From: Nephromyces sp. MM_2019
Lineage: Eukaryota > Apicomplexa > Aconoidasida > Nephromycida
Assembly: GCA_015657535.1 (NCBI GenBank)
Contig: JADHZB010001680.1
Location: forward strand, 6,027 to 22,832
DNA length: 16,806 bases
Reading direction: 5' to 3'
Of this stretch, positions 16,448 through 16,806 are shown piece after piece. Made by a program: the position numbers and the translations under genes. The notes under the pieces are model-generated. The model did no database searches, was not told where the DNA came from, and saw only the letters and a list, made by a program, of their open reading frames with translations. Position 1 is the first letter of the stretch. Every line of letters starts with the position of its first letter.

Positions 16448-16695
16448 CATGTGTGTGTGCGTGTGCATATGTTTGTGTGCGAAAATATTTCCTGGTGTGC
16501 GTAAATATCTGTGGATGGGTGCATTTTTGCGTGCGTGTGTGAATCCTTCAAGATAATTCAACCTTTTTCCCTTCTCTCATAGCATCTGTATTAACTCTTT
16601 TCTCATCTGCTTCAAGAAAAGCACTTCATTGCTTTTTCATCTTCTGGCAATTTATTCGATTTACAATCAGAAAGTGTCATTCGTAGTTTTGCTCG
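16448..16695. other. Probable OTUD6-like intron 6 or 3' flank
   Basis: TG-rich to about 16550, then a pyrimidine-rich run ending CTCTCATAG at about 16580, which could serve as an acceptor. The frame after it is open for about 45 codons but shows no OTU-like residues. No other feature is seen. Confidence 0.35.
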
Positions 16696-16806
16696 CTATT
16701 GTGCAGTGTATGTACACTCATTAGAAACTGTGCATATACACATGCATAACTACCTACTGTGTATACATAGTATTAAGCACTATTGTGCAGTGTATGTACA
16801 CTCATT
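16696..16806. repeat. 27-bp direct repeat at the right window edge
   Basis: Positions 16696-16722 and 16780-16806 are identical (CTATTGTGCAGTGTATGTAC followed by ACTCATT), period 84. The second copy ends exactly at the last base. Each copy contains the small inverted repeat AGTGT-ATGT-ACACT. Confidence 0.92.

Overview
This window is nuclear DNA from an intron-rich eukaryote. Two genes can be reconstructed exon by exon, and both have many short exons joined by GT-AG introns of about 190 to 820 bases. Almost every intron carries a long CA/TG tract. No bacterial operon, rRNA, tRNA, transposase or CRISPR locus is visible. The lineage cannot be fixed from the sequence. A protist fits best (an alveolate such as a coccidian is possible, but this is only an inference).

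Layout. (1) 1-1713, minus strand: two exons of an unrecognised basic protein rich in TP/SP motifs, running off the left edge. Its intron holds a TG/GGGTGT tract of about 0.4 kb. (2) 1714-6765: poorly resolved. It holds several open stretches with splice-like borders on both strands, AT-rich spacers, and a polypyrimidine and a polypurine tract. I recognise no family here. (3) 6766-12302, minus strand: a complete 11-exon GET3 (ArsA/TRC40-type tail-anchored-protein targeting ATPase). All splice phases agree and give 387 residues. (4) 12303-13370: a 1.07-kb intergenic region shared by two divergent genes. (5) 13371 to about 16413, plus strand: the first six exons of an OTUD6-like OTU-domain deubiquitinase with the active-site motif DGHC. 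The rest of the OTU domain, including the expected catalytic His, is not in the window. (6) 16414-16806: a TG-rich stretch ending in a direct repeat.

GET3 delivers tail-anchored membrane proteins to the ER. OTUD6 proteins remove ubiquitin and, in other eukaryotes, have been linked to translation. Nothing here shows that the two act together beyond sharing an upstream region.

Most unusual points: GET3 has an insertion of about 40 charged residues where the zinc-binding CxxC normally lies, and the CxxC is gone. The introns are largely built from degenerate tandem repeats anchored on CA runs, including a 24-bp minisatellite whose core recurs about 9 kb away in another gene. In the four introns with both UG and CA tracts, UG lies near the 5' splice site and CA near the 3' site, so the two could pair.
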